Shown here: positions 50,601 through 62,029 of the stretch, one piece after another
Layout of the letters: every line of letters starts with the position of its first letter
Numbering within the stretch: the stretch's first letter is position 1
Assembly (NCBI GenBank): GCA_000469685.2
Contig: LS997563.1
Location: 26,834,897 to 26,898,896, forward strand
Direction: 5' to 3'
Length of the DNA: 64,000 nt
DNA from: Haemonchus contortus
Lineage: Eukaryota > Nematoda > Chromadorea > Rhabditida > Trichostrongylidae
Notes under the pieces: generated by a model
The model's database searches: none
Told to the model about the DNA's origin: nothing
Seen by the model: the letters and a program-made list of their open reading frames with translations, nothing else
Made by a program: the position numbers and the translations under genes

Positions 50601-53600
50601 TTTCGCGTCAGTTTGCTGATTGTGTGGCGATACCCCTCCAAATCTCGAGCCATCTTACGAATGTCGGCCTCGTATCTTTCGTTCAACTGAAATGCATAGG
50701 AAATAATGCGAGGACAACAAGATCTCATAATTCAGCAGAGACCATTCATTGCAAAAGAAATTTAACAGCGTGTTGCAATACTATTCTATCGAGATGACAG
50801 GATCTCCTTTTCGGAAAATTCCCATAAGCTAAGTAATAATATCATTACTGACCGAGTTACAGGCAGCACTGGCGAGTGAATTCTGTGAACCGAGGACGTC
50901 GGCACCTGAAACATTCGTTTCTTATGCACAGGGGATGCTTTACCCATATAAAGTGAGGATGAGTACGGTAGATTGGACTTGCCTTCGCTTTTGGCTAGTC
51001 CGTGGTTGAGCTGGCATTCATCAGCAAGCCGATGTAGGTGGATGCCGTCACGCAAGTTTGCGTAAATTCGATCCGAGTTTTGAGGTCCTCGAGCAGATAG
51101 AGACCCTGAACTCTAGTTGAATAAACGGAATAAACCTGGCATAATTACTAAAAGAAGCGGTTTTTTGGCACAGAATCTGCTTAGTCATAGAGAAATTATA
51201 ATAGTTGTAAGAGAAATTCCTTGTAGCCGGTGTCAAGGGACTAAAAAACGCTGGAGCTACGGCTGAAGAAGGCTTGTTAGCAATTGTTACTTTTCAAAGA
51301 AAAAAGGCGTTAGTGGGTATTGTTAATATGTAAAAATGAAGAAAGCATTCGCTAGGATGAACTGCAAGGTTGTGCTGGCCATTCGATCAGGACGATATCC
51401 AGGAATCTGATGGAGTAAGCAATAAGTGAGGCGAGAGTATTCATCCATTCGTCTCTCACAGACCACACACACTCAAAATTCGCCGAGAGCATAGAAATAT
51501 GTAGAGCATTTTAAGCTTTTCGAACATCTGCTTCATGGAAGGACCTATCCGTCCCGGTCACCATAACTCTGAAGAGCAGCGATACCCCGCAGAGTTATGG
51601 CATTACACCAGACTTTGAAAATATGTCAAATTCAAGCTTCAACATAAGTAAATCACCCCGTTATGATGAGTTCGCACCCGGGCTGAGAGTACGTAGGAAG
51701 AAGAGTACATAATGGTATGACAGCTGAGAATTTCTTTAACCCCAGCGGAGTTCCCCCATACTCCTACTGTTCGAAGATTCTTCGAAATTATCTTCTCAGG
51801 GAGTCTTCTGAGCACTAAATACACGGCGGTCATACATAGAAACCTGGATGTTTATTGCAAAAACGGATCACAGCGAGCTTGGAACTCTACCCCTCGCACA
51901 GAGTTTAATGTTTCTTTGATATTCCCTTTTCGGAGAAATATCAAAGAATGCAGCCAAAACTTAATCGAGCTATTGTTTTGAAAGACAGAAGCACAGAGGA
52001 AACGGAACTGATAAGTTTAGAAAGTCGAGAAGGTAAAAAACAGATGTGAGAGTAGTGTTAAAGGAAAACTGAAATACCCTTGCTGTTGACAGGACTAGCG
52101 ACGGACAGCGGGAGACGTTGTTGACGACGCGGACTGGCGCCTCGTCGGGTTCGAGGCGCTGGCGAAGTAGTAGGGTCCGATTCAAGTAGTACCATCGAAC
52201 GCGACATACCCGACGAATTAAGGCAGGCTCTCGAAGCTGAAGAGCACGCAGAATAGCACTAAGATAGCACGCAGCTTAAGGAGAGGAGTTAGAGGTCCTG
52301 GTTGAATCTTCGGTGCCGCCATTCGAGCTTCTCAACCTGTTTCTACGATGAGATTCTACCCGAGACAAGGCACCAAAAAGGCTCCAAGCCGAACTGCTCT
52401 CCTTTCGCCACGATTCTATTAAGCGGAAGCATGCGAAAAGCCAACATTACTACTACCAACACAACCACAACCACACACCATTACACACGGAACAACGATT
52501 GGAAAGGTAAGTAGAGAATAAGGTAGTCCCGTTGCGAACAACGTTTTTCAACCGGGAGCGAAGTTACCGTTTATGCTATGGCGTTGCATACTATCCGGTG
52601 GTGGTTGCGGTATTCGACGTGGACTGAGTAATGCTGCCATTGACGTGCGATCGAAGACTCCCAGCCGATTCGGGGACGACTCACGATAGTACTCGGACAA
52701 GTGAGATTTCCGGTCCAGGGAATGATATCCAGCAAATGGTGGTACTGAAATCATTTATATAAGGTAAATGATGAAAGGATAAAGTCTTCAGGCTTAACCA
52801 ATCCTGTGTGAGCGTTGTGCCCACGCATTCGACTTCCACTAATTGTAAGAATCGTGCGGTGCAATGAATGCGTATTTGGCCTATTCAGTGATTTTAGGTA
52901 CCAGTAGACATGCGCAATGGAAATTTAAACTCTGGAAAGCAAGTCGTAGGCCCACAGGAAACGTAGGAAAGGAGCATCTGTTTGTGAGCAAAAAAAGGAG
53001 TTCGTTGACAGTTCTTCAAGCAAAGTCAGCAGTAATTCTTCTCCTAACAACGGTAAATAGGAGCTTCAAACTTGTTACAAAACGGGGTTTTTTGATAGCT
53101 GATTATTTTCATTTTCATTAAATTTCATTAGATTACAAATGTCACACTGTTCGAGGCTAAACGCGGGCAAAATCGTTGATACTAGCGATGAAGTTCCAAA
53201 AAGCGAAGAACTAATTGTAAGAAGAAATTTGAGCTGTGATAGTAATAAACTATGGCGACAGCTAAACAAAAAAAAAACTACATGGAATCATAGATCCACT
53301 TAAAAAAGGTGAAATTTAGAGCCTTCATCATTTTCTATTACTGATCAGGGATGGATGTTCCGAAAAACTGCAGTCGCCGGGCTGAAACGAACGGGACGTC
53401 CAGTATATCGAAGGAATTCTAAAGCGCACAAAACTGCAACGTCGAATGAGCACACAACGCCGGCGGAGGGCATAAATACCATCATAATAAATAATCAAAT
53501 GCTTGTGTAATTCTTGTGATGGCTGAAAGCAAGCGTCGCAAATGTACGAAGATATTTATAAATGCAAAAATGCGCAATATTGCATGAGACGGAACTGCTC

Positions 53601-56600
53601 GCGTCGTGAATGTTCTTGTCTATACCCCAGTTGGACAATCCTTGGCCTTTCAACCGCTTGCAAAGCAGATTTCAACCATGCATAGGTAAAAATCTTTCTT
53701 CTGGGGCCAATCGAGCTTGTTCTCCTTATTTACAGTAAACTTTAACGACAGTCTACCTGTATCTATACAAGTATAATGTGAATGAAATGAATGGTTACAG
53801 CGCAGCGACCTCTTGCTATCCTTTTTCATCTTCTTTCCCCTTTCCAACGTTGACGAGTCTTGTCCAGCACATTACTCTGTTCTACCAAGCTCCTAATCTA
53901 ATCAAATTATGCAGCTAACGAATTAGAACTTAAATGGGTTGCATGACAGTTGATTGGGTCTGACACTTCAAAGAAATCTTCCTTTTCGGTTCTTCTCTTT
54001 TCTGTCGAGTTTCCTTGCTTTGACGAACATTGCGTGCTACATGATGAGCGCCCTTTGCGGTGCACGGCATAGTGCAGCGAAACGCTTAAGCCAAATAAGC
54101 GGCTAACACGCTCCTTTTAAAAAACTACTCTGAAGTAAATCGCTACTGACAGTCTCCTGTGGCAACAGCGGATTTTCATATCCGCTTGAGCGGTGAAACA
54201 TTGGCCTCTCAAGAAAACCAACGTCGAAACGTTAGGCCATCGATTTAATAAGTTGTTCCACCTAACAATCTCGCACGGCACAAGAATATTTTAATTATAA
54301 AGAACTATGTGGAGGTTAAAGCAGGAGAGAAGTTGGAGGCTATCCAGAGGGCTTCTTAAAACCACTGTTCCTGTAGAAGCCTTATAGCGGTGTTCCTATG
54401 AGATGGACTTCTCCTCCATTTGTCAATACAACTTTGTCGCGCAGTATTTGGTAGCAGTCCAACCTCCCAAGTAATTTTCCGCAACGAGCACCTTATAAGA
54501 CCATCATTTGAAGATGGAAAATGTAGGTACAGACAAGATTGCTAAGAAACGCCGTGCAATGACATGACCAGACCACCTGTACCAAGGTGTACTTAAAAGA
54601 TATTCAGGGGTCTATTTAATACTGTATTGATCATCGTCCTGAACAGCGCAAGGGTTGATTATGAGTCCGTTAACGGAATCTTGCCTATAGTAATTGAATA
54701 GTAAAATAGTGATCGTGATCTGGGACCACTGAAGTAATCATGCGCAAAGAGAACAAAAGGTGGTCTCTATCCCATTCCTTTGCGATGAAACGGTACGCTG
54801 CAAGAGGTGGACGTGATTGAAATGGCAGCCGCGCTCAAAGCACCTGACTTGGTGTGAGAGACTTTCTTTACTACCTAACGTCGAAATTTTAACATACTCA
54901 GCTTTTTAGCAAAAGTGGGTTAAGGTCATATCAAGCATTCCCAAACGCACGGAGTCGGATAGAGGCAGTGGCTTGTTTATGGGCTAATCTCCGGATGTTA
55001 CTGTATAGGCCAACTACACCTTCAAAATGCTCCGCAGACTCAGAATAGGGGTCGAGTGCGGAGTGCACCCCAAAACATGGCGGATTAACAATGGAATACC
55101 TTGGATTTTATTCAGGTTTAATGAAAAGGATCAACTTACTGGTATGATCTGGTTGCCGTTTTGACGTCACTCTCAACGAGCTCCGTGAATGCACGCTTAG
55201 TGTGTCACCGTCAGCAGATAATGCCAGTTGAGGACCGTAAGTACCGTAACCTGGCGATCGCAGAGGCTGAAATTATTACAGTCGTTTTTTACAAATGCCC
55301 TCTGGCTCTAAACACATTAACCCCAAAGCAGCATAGTGACGAGTTCGGCAAGTATTATAATTCAGTCTATCGTATACTGAGAAGCAGGGGACCGAACAGT
55401 CACAGGTACGACCTATGGCCCTTCACAATAACTGCCCTGGAAGAACAATGTCAAAGATTTAACATGAATTTTTGGGACGGTGAAAACAAAACCAGAACTA
55501 TTTACAAAGAATTATTTCGAAACAAGCATGAAATTGATTCCATTCGAGCTTGTGCTTGATTATTTTCTGTATTATGAGGGCGCTCCCCTTCGATCACACT
55601 CCATCGAACCTCTTTAATCTGAACTCAGCACAAAAGACGCTATGACAAACAGAATTAGAAAGATTAGGGTTAAAGCGTAGTGAAAGAGCGAAATAAGATC
55701 AAAACCAGCTGTTTTCATTGATGAACTCGACTGACTATCAGAGTGAAGGTGTTGTTTATGCGACTTGATGTAGACAGCCCCAATAAGCAGCTGACAGTGC
55801 CCTCCAATCATTCATCAGAAATGCTACACTGCGCGAAAATCACCTCAACCCCACAACAATGATGGGAAAACATTCCTCAACCCGTGAGAAGTCTCACCCA
55901 CACCTTGAGTTATCTGATTTTCGCAGGAGAAAACAGGACCGTTCTAAATGGTAATCGACTGAACGATGCCTCAGTGCGATTCATGCACTTCAGCGAGTCC
56001 GATTTTTTTTAAACAGCTTCAGCGATAATTTGAATATAAAACTTCAAGCATCATTGCGGTATGGCATAGCTAATTGAGGGTTTCACGCTTAGGAAACCTC
56101 TCATGGAGGAATTAGAGATACAAAAATAAATACTCGAAGTTTTACATGAGTTAAACATTAGCTCTGGACAGATGACTGAACTCGGACTTCGATCCGCAGC
56201 CCACGTGAACAATGCGAAAGGGAAGGAGGCCTTACTACCGATCGGCCACAGAAGCATCTTTTCAATCTGTGACTTCGCATTAGCAATCAGTGAAACCAAA
56301 ATATGGAGAATATTCCTTTGTTACTTTACTCCGTGGTATCTTTTGTTGTGAAGGAATCACAGTGCGACTTTGGTATGCACGGCCAATGGGATGATGGCAG
56401 TGGTGGACGAATATGAAGCTCCTCTCTTTGTGTTTGAATGGGACCCTTCGTCAGATTCTTCTTTCATGACAAGTGATCAAAGGTGCGTTAGTAGTGAGAC
56501 ACCACATAACAACAAAATAGTGAAACTATCACAAATTTTCGGGTCAATCCTAGATACATAGAGCGCTTTCCACTTCACATCGTTCATGTCCGTCCCTAAT

Positions 56601-59600
56601 CTTCGTGATCCCTTTGTCGTCCTTTCAGTTCATTTCATGTCGTAGCCGTTCGCCTCTTCCGCCTCCCTTGAGGGCTTTAATTTCTCGCCCAATTGATGAC
56701 TTTTGCATGATGGTCCCGTATCCTTAGCTATTATTGGCGTCTTTACAGCTGCATGTTCCCAAGGCTGTGTCTGGCCATCCGAAGTAAGTCGATGGTGCCA
56801 GTTTTCTCATGAATCTTCAAATTCCGCTAGGGCCAAAGATAATACAACGGAAACAAGTATGTTGCCCAATGTCAATTAAATACAACGAGTAGTCTCCATA
56901 ATTGTAAAAGGGAAAACGCGAAGAGTTTGGATTCGAAGGACTCGAATCCGAACATGGCCTATCCGTTAATCGCGCTCTTATCCGTCTATTAAATACCGAA
57001 ACCTCATCTTTGATGTCTCGTAAAGTGTCCATATATTTTCTATGCTCATCTTTGGAGCAGTTTAGGAGCATCTGACAAAACAGAATTGGGCGAACAACAG
57101 GGATCGCCCCTGACTGATTACGTTATATTCAAAGCGAACGGGAACTTTAGTCCATCAACAAAAACACCCGGAAACGTCGTAAAATCATATAGTTTTAGTC
57201 TAGAAGAGTGGCCTACGACTGCAGAGAATGAGGCAATAACGAGAAACGGACGTGCTTTAGTGGCTCACAGAATCACAGCGAAACGAAAAGCTGTCATCAG
57301 CAGAAATAAAGATTTTTCGTAAAGTGCAGCTTAAAGGACGAACGGCAAAGTTCTCTGAGCACAAGAAGTGCTAAGCTTTGGAAGTTCGATCCTAACAAAT
57401 CTCATGTTGAACGCTTATGGGGCTCACTTTATCTGCGCTGTTTAATGAATTCGACAGTTAATACGGTTTCCCACGTACCAAAGGCAAACTAGAGCTGCCA
57501 TTGTTCAAATCTTCAGGTACTGCAAAAGGAAGTCAACAGAAACAACACGACGGTCCAATCCTGCTTGGGATTTGGGATGGTTCAAAGGAATTCTGAGTAA
57601 CTCTTTAGGGAAGCGAACTTATGGCCCATCTCTGACTGGTGAGTGGTATTGGTTGCTTCTCAATAATGAACGAGGAAAGTGATTCCATTCCCCTTCGTTC
57701 AATAGTAAAAATGAATGAGCGAAGTGCAAAGAAGATGTCCAAATCTATCCCCGAAGAAAAATGATGGTGAAACCAAGCTTGGGTAACATATACATAGAGT
57801 ATGGGCAAGGGGACTTTTCGCAGTTGTTCCAGGCTGTTGCTCGTTGTGCCAAACTGCCGACGTGTAATAATTAATTCATTCGGTTACGTTTGAAGTGTCA
57901 AAGCTCTCAAAATGCGCTCTTGCCGACTGGAGCCCTTTAATCGCTCAGTCACCGAGAGAGCAATCATTTCAGGCATAACGTTGGATCAGACCTCAACCTA
58001 CCAGCACACACAATTACCTATTCAAAGAAATTCACCTGCCTGTCTAAGTCCTTACTTATTTTCCAGCATATCAAAGAACAAACAGTGAGAATGTGAAATA
58101 AAACAGGTGGAGATTGAGTACATATAGGACTGTCTTGGGGTAGGGCATCAGTCGCTGTAGGATTATGTGTCAAATATAGGGATTTCGAGTGCTTAATGAA
58201 CAAGGCTCGAAATCAATGAGAGGGCTTTGTGGATGGGTTTGGTGGACTCCATGAAAGGCCGCGGGAAGACTTGTTCTATTCATAATGAGCAAAGTAAGCA
58301 TGATAGCAGTAATTTTGTCCAGAACCAGCTGCGACAAGACTGTCTTTTGTCTATTAAGCACTCTCAGCAGCAGGCGAAATATGCCAGATAGGTTGGTTGG
58401 TAGTGGCCTAGCATGATGATGCCAATACACCTTGAATGAAATCACTTTCACAAGAGCTCGTCCACACCTCTAACTCGCCCATATGTACTTATGAAACGTA
58501 TGCCAATTACCTGGCAAGCAGCTCCACGCTGACTGGTTCGACATTGCTGAAGCAATTGATGAATGTTTTCCTGTTCAGCTATCCGTTTTGCTCGACTGTC
58601 TATGTTGGAAGAGGAGGAGCGAGGCCCTGAAATAGAGCAGCGACAATGGGCTTTGTGCTATGATGAGAAGATGTCAGAAAAGGTAGACATTTTTACGCTG
58701 CCGACTGCTTTATGCCGACCCTCGATTTTTGAGAAATTGCCTTCTAACATCACGGGGATGAGAGCCACCTCATGAACTAACTTCAATTCAACTAAAATTC
58801 CAGGACAATCGCAATCGCCACAAAATTCACTGAGTTCATCCCGATGGGTTGTGTGCTGGGAAAAAGGTTTTTCAGGGAGTCATCCGGGACTCAAAACATG
58901 GATATACTCCTTCCATTCAGCTCATCAACCGTAAGGGGACATTCGCACAGACTGCCATGGTTAGGAGTGAAAGGGGAAATGAAGGGGGAGGGGGCTGATG
59001 GCACAATGGAGGCCAATTTCTTCGACGTGAGCTCGTTCTGATTACACTGTCGTGGGGTAGATCGTAGTGACAACGCCAGATGTTAAAAAAATGGGTTTGT
59101 CAGCTATGCCACCACTGGCCTGTTGCTCATGTATGAACAATTAGTATAGAGTGTATGATTCTCTGCCAAGATCCCTTTGAAAACAACGAAAACAACTGAA
59201 TAATGGATCATGTCAAGGCAATAAGGCTCTCTGAAGGCATAAATAAACAACTGATGAAGAAAAGTCAACAAACTTGGCAAATATGAATTTCTTGAACAAA
59301 CCTTTCAAAGCGCTTCTTGAAAAGTTCTGATAATCGCCAAGTTTTCCATACGTTGCCGCAACGGTGGCCATAGGGTGTTCTCTATAAAAACAGAAATGAA
59401 CTCGGGCCATCATTCGGTGACATCTGGACATCGGGAAATCTACTCCACGTGCCTACACATATCAATCGAGAAATCGATCAAGAAGGGTCGAGTTTACCCA
59501 TATAACGAAAAAATTAAACTCAAGAACAGAGTGAATTCAAAACGGCAGTAGGGTAATTAGAAATGTCTTACAGCCTCCAGTGAGGTAGGAAAGATGGGGT

Positions 59601-62029
59601 TGCTTAAGATTCCTCTGGTTCGCATCCCACATTAGACCAGTTCCGCTAAAGATTATGAGTTTCGGAAAAAAATGAAAATACATTTGCATGTGGTGGTACT
59701 GGTTTGGAACGGGGTGAAGCGTAGTGATTAGGGTTGTCGGCTCGTGTCTGCGTTCAGCAAGACTGCGAGTTTAATCTCTGCCAAAATAAAAACCGTGCTT
59801 TGCAAGAAAATGGCAAAAACAATGCTTGGACTAGAGTCACACCCATCAGAGCAGGTGGCTGATGGGAAGCATAATCACATTGAAGCAAACCAACAATGAT
59901 ATCAGGATCATGTTACTGTAAAGGAGGAACGTTTGGGAGTGCTTTAGATATGGCAGAACCGGAATTGAGGCTGGAGCTCTCGTGGGATGCATCGATAGAT
60001 AGGAGGGAATACACTGCTCTTCTTCGCAAACAACAATAAGGAAAGGAGAAAGATCGTGGCTCTGATTTGGATGTTTTGAAAGGGGGAGGGGCAGTTGGTC
60101 CAATACTCTGAGAAAAGATCGGCATAAATTAGTGAAAAGCAAAGTTTAACGGTTCTCATCAGTGGTTATGTTTATTTATTTTGGCAAAATCGGTTGAAAG
60201 AAAGTAATTGAGAAGGTCGAAAGCCAGGCCTATGGTGAAGACCGCGCAATAGTCCAGTGTATCAGCATGTGCTCGGATGATACCACTTGTTTATAGATGC
60301 CAATCCAAAAAATGCTTACTATGCCTTAAAAAGAGGCATGCACCCAGTCAATCCGAATCCTCAACAAAAAATCAAATCAACCAATCGATCGATCGGTCTT
60401 ATCGATCTAGTGACGTTTATACGAGCTCTTTACTATACGGAACATTACGGCATGATTAAGTGCTTGCTGGGACCGCAGCCACCTGCTCAACGGCGCTCGT
60501 GGTGCCTCCCCACAAACCATCAGTGCGCACACTCCATTTCGAGAACAATTACCCAATTAACTCTATTTGGGATTGACAGAGCCTTAGTGGGCACTAGAGC
60601 TGCATGAGGAAACAGATCTTCGGGACCTGTATCGACAATGGTGCGAATGTTCATGAGGAAATGCCGTCTTATATTAAGGCGAGTACGCAATAAGCAAAGA
60701 AATAATGAGTAGGAAGAAACCTATTTGATGTAAACTGCTCTTCTTTATGCTAATAAAGGGTTTTGTAGAAGCTTGAGGAACAGGTTCTCAACGACTGCGC
60801 CGATTCTATGGTTTTTCGGTGAGAAAAAGATGAGCTGATGTGATTTGGCTATGAGCAACCAGTTGATCAAAGTGCTGTCTTACGATGGATGTAGCCTGTT
60901 AGTGAAGATAAAAAAAAAGAAACAAATACATCAGTATCGTCGAGGGGGCACCAAAAACGCTAACGCCTTGACGAGCTTCCATCTCATGGGCAGGTAGCAA
61001 AAACAAAAGTGGTCGTGATATCCAATACTAGTCATAGTGGATAGAGTGCAGCAATTAGATATAAATAAATGAATAAATAGATGTACATGCATACAAATAT
61101 ACATATACACATACATATAGATAGACATGGGCCTTTGAGGGCAGCGTCTGCCTGCATAGTCCTTCTCCCCCAACGGGGGAAATGCTGCCTGCCCCAACCG
61201 AAGCGCTTTGCGATTGTTTCGATTCTATTATACTCAAGCACAAACAAACTGTAAACAACAGGCATGCTACGGTGCCACAGGAGAAAAAGTCTTCCTAACT
61301 TAATCTCTCACCTAGTAGTAGGCCGAGTAAACAACGAGAGTCTAGTACGCTCCCCATTTCTTGGATAACTCCATCATCTCTGAATCTAACTTATTCTACC
61401 CTATTCTGTGCACCTTCATTTACTCATTTGTTATGAATATTCGATAGATATTATTTAAAGTTTTATAATAGAATGCACGAGCCTTTATAAATTCTAAACT
61501 AGTGAGTGAGAAGACCCGCTTACCCTTTATAGGAGTGACAGGGTCATTGCGTTCACCTCCCTGCAGACGCTCAGCCGCTACTAATGATCGAATAGGTAAC
61601 TACAGTCAGGATGTGGAGGGCTCAAAATTGAACAAACCCTGAGACGAAACAAGCCAATGCCAAAAATCCTTTTCCCCCACTTTCTACTGGACCTTGTTAA
61701 GCGCTAAGGGCTTATGCACGACAGGAATTGTTAAGGACAGGTCGTTTGATTGTATCTGAAGGTCATAAACCAGAAGAAATATCTGAATCTCTTGAAGAAT
61801 CTGCTGTTCTTGGAAAAGTTTCAAAAGACACCGCTTGCAATGAACAAGCTTCTCGCGAAGAAAGATATCTTGCAAAGGAAATCAACAATTATGAGGGGAC
61901 TAGAAAAGAAAAATCTATAACGGAATGGCAAAAAAGTTCGAGTTCACTTACGTGCCACTCAGATCGTCCGTGGAAACGTCGTCGAAATTCTCAGAAATGC
62001 CGCTGGAGATCGACGAACTGTCCTCAAAA
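38668..62029 (-). CDS. unc-53: UNC-53 / neuron navigator (NAV) orthologue, 3' portion
   Basis: Cytoskeleton-associated guidance protein that acts in cell migration and axon outgrowth in C. elegans. Exons (minus): 62029-61952, [gap], 52744-52553, 52236-52078, 51105-50983 (or 50944), 50905-50853, 50686-50516, 48789-48697, 48444-48298, 47923-47808, 47638-47503, 47111-46958, 46634-46468, 46406-46238, 46091-45961, 45795-45682, 44882-44756, 41804-41681, 41139-41040, 40083-39924, 39843-39738, 38779-38668 (TAA). The 20 exons from 52744 give 883 residues in one frame with no stop. Landmarks, as recalled from UNC-53/NAV: HSLDRK and MAALLSPRR (52.6-52.7 kb), coiled coils (50.6 and 47.6 kb), SVKVTVNVDLRG and PDNEIIIGF (46.6 kb), Walker A GATGIGKS split by an intron after the Lys (residues 597-604), Walker B VVLID (657-661), VHHNFKM, DVTIGPR, and a C-terminus ending IDNV. 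Exon 61952-62029 encodes FEDSSS...SSGIS...STDDLSG. The N-terminal CH domain lies off-window. Some middle exons between 61952 and 52744 are unresolved. Confidence 0.93.
40506..40820 (-). mobile_element. tRNA-derived SINE in unc-53 intron, minus orientation
   Basis: Full-length copy in the intron between exons 41139-41040 and 40083-39924. TACCATGA at 40498-40505 and 40821-40828 is a likely 8-bp target duplication. Head complement (GATTCGAAC, CCACTTGCCACTACACCACC) is at the right and the AAGGATAAAG tail at the left. Confidence 0.85.
42394..42687 (+). mobile_element. tRNA-derived SINE in unc-53 intron, 13-bp target duplication
   Basis: Best-preserved copy, 294 bp. Promoter boxes of a tRNA-type gene are present: GTGGTGTAGTGGCAAGTGG (A box region) and GGTTCGAATCTC (B box). 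The body and ATCCTTTATCCCTT tail follow. AAATGAAGTGATT is repeated exactly at 42381-42393 and 42688-42700. It lies antisense to unc-53 in the 2951-nt intron 41805-44755. Confidence 0.95.
48034..48054 (-). CDS. unc-53: Candidate optional 21-nt microexon of unc-53
   Basis: Inside the intron between exons 48444-48298 and 47923-47808 there is a strong acceptor (TTTTTTTAG), 21 nt coding for TNGVDVQ, then a CAG|GTAAAA donor. Both flanking exons meet in phase 0, so inclusion adds exactly seven residues between KKSW and IRSSL without changing the frame. Without it the junction reads KKSWIRSSL, as in the C. elegans protein as I recall it, so it would be alternative rather than constitutive. Transcript support cannot be seen here. 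Confidence 0.5.
48876..48932 (-). mobile_element. SINE fragment
   Basis: Short match to the central body of the SINE family (GTGACTTACAGCGGCCTGCC, GTTCAAGTCAG) in the unc-53 intron 48790-50515. Both ends are missing. Confidence 0.55.
50906..50982 (-). other. unc-53: Probable GC-AG intron of unc-53 (or a 38-nt GT-AG alternative)
   Basis: The upstream exon can end at GAAG|GCAAGT (50983), a perfect consensus for the rare GC donor class, giving a 77-nt intron. It can also end at ATGG|GTAAAG (50944), giving a 38-nt intron and adding 13 residues. Both keep phase 1. Without the addition the protein reads KSEGADVLGSQ, which lines up better with the C. elegans KSEMGSQ region as I recall it, so the GC donor is favoured. 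Confidence 0.55.
51561..51600. repeat. 11-bp inverted repeat in unc-53 intron
   Basis: CCATAACTCTG (51561-51571) and CAGAGTTATGG (51590-51600) with an 18-nt loop. Confidence 0.8.
51912..51948. repeat. 12-bp inverted repeat in unc-53 intron
   Basis: TTCTTTGATATT (51912-51923) and AATATCAAAGAA (51937-51948), perfect, 13-nt loop. The second hairpin in the same 972-nt intron. Confidence 0.8.
52775..52895 (-). mobile_element. SINE fragment (3' half), minus orientation
   Basis: Begins with the tail complement AAAGGATAAAG, followed by ACCAATCCTGTGTGAG, CATTCGACTTCCA and AATGCGTATTTGGCCTATTC. The tRNA-like head is missing. It sits just upstream of the unc-53 exon 52744. Confidence 0.65.
55161..55559 (+). 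CDS. Hypothetical 132-residue ORF on the strand opposite unc-53
   Basis: ATG to TGA open frame encoding a protein-like sequence (ALEEQCQRFNMNFWDGENK, mixed charge, low in simple sequence). I do not recognise a family. It lies inside the unc-53 intronic region on the opposite strand. It could be a nested gene, an exon of one, or a remnant of a mobile element. No clear promoter or splice partners were identified. Confidence 0.25.
   Translation: MTSLSTSSVNARLVCHRQQIMPVEDRKYRNLAIAEAEIITVVFYKCPLALNTLTPKQHSDEFGKYYNSVYRILRSRGPNSHRYDLWPFTITALEEQCQRFNMNFWDGENKTRTIYKELFRNKHEIDSIRACA
59917..60107 (-). CDS. unc-53: Candidate connecting exon of unc-53 (uncertain)
   Basis: The known exon 62029-61952 ends in phase 2 and the exon starting at 52744 needs a phase-1 donor, so at least one exon must lie between. 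The stretch 60107-59917 has a good acceptor (ATCTTTTCTCAG), a possible donor (TACA|GTAACA), and exactly the phases required (1 + 189 + 1 nt, no stop). The encoded LSKHPNQSH is only weakly like the corresponding C. elegans stretch, and all three minus frames are open here, so the frame is not decided. A serine-rich reading in another frame (SHESSSLNSGSAIS) is equally protein-like. This is a hypothesis. Confidence 0.28.

Larger units (their letters stand above)
52896..61951. other. unc-53: unc-53 intronic region, largely unresolved
   Basis: Lies between recognised unc-53 exons and must contain at least one more exon. Besides the candidate at 59917-60107, a minus-strand stretch after a strong acceptor (TGTTTTGTCAG at about 57072) codes for KDEHRKYMDTLRDIKDEV, which is protein-like but matches no UNC-53 segment I recall. 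A degenerate SINE-like piece is at about 55010-55095. tRNA-like B-box sequences occur near 59625 and 59775. Simple AT-rich repeats are at 61055-61130. Confidence 0.45.

Noticed and set aside
59700..59785. tRNA-like sequence (GCGTAGTGATTAGGG ... GAGTTTAATCTC)
   Set aside because: Resembles a degenerate SINE or tRNA head, but the stems do not pair well enough to call a gene and no SINE body follows.
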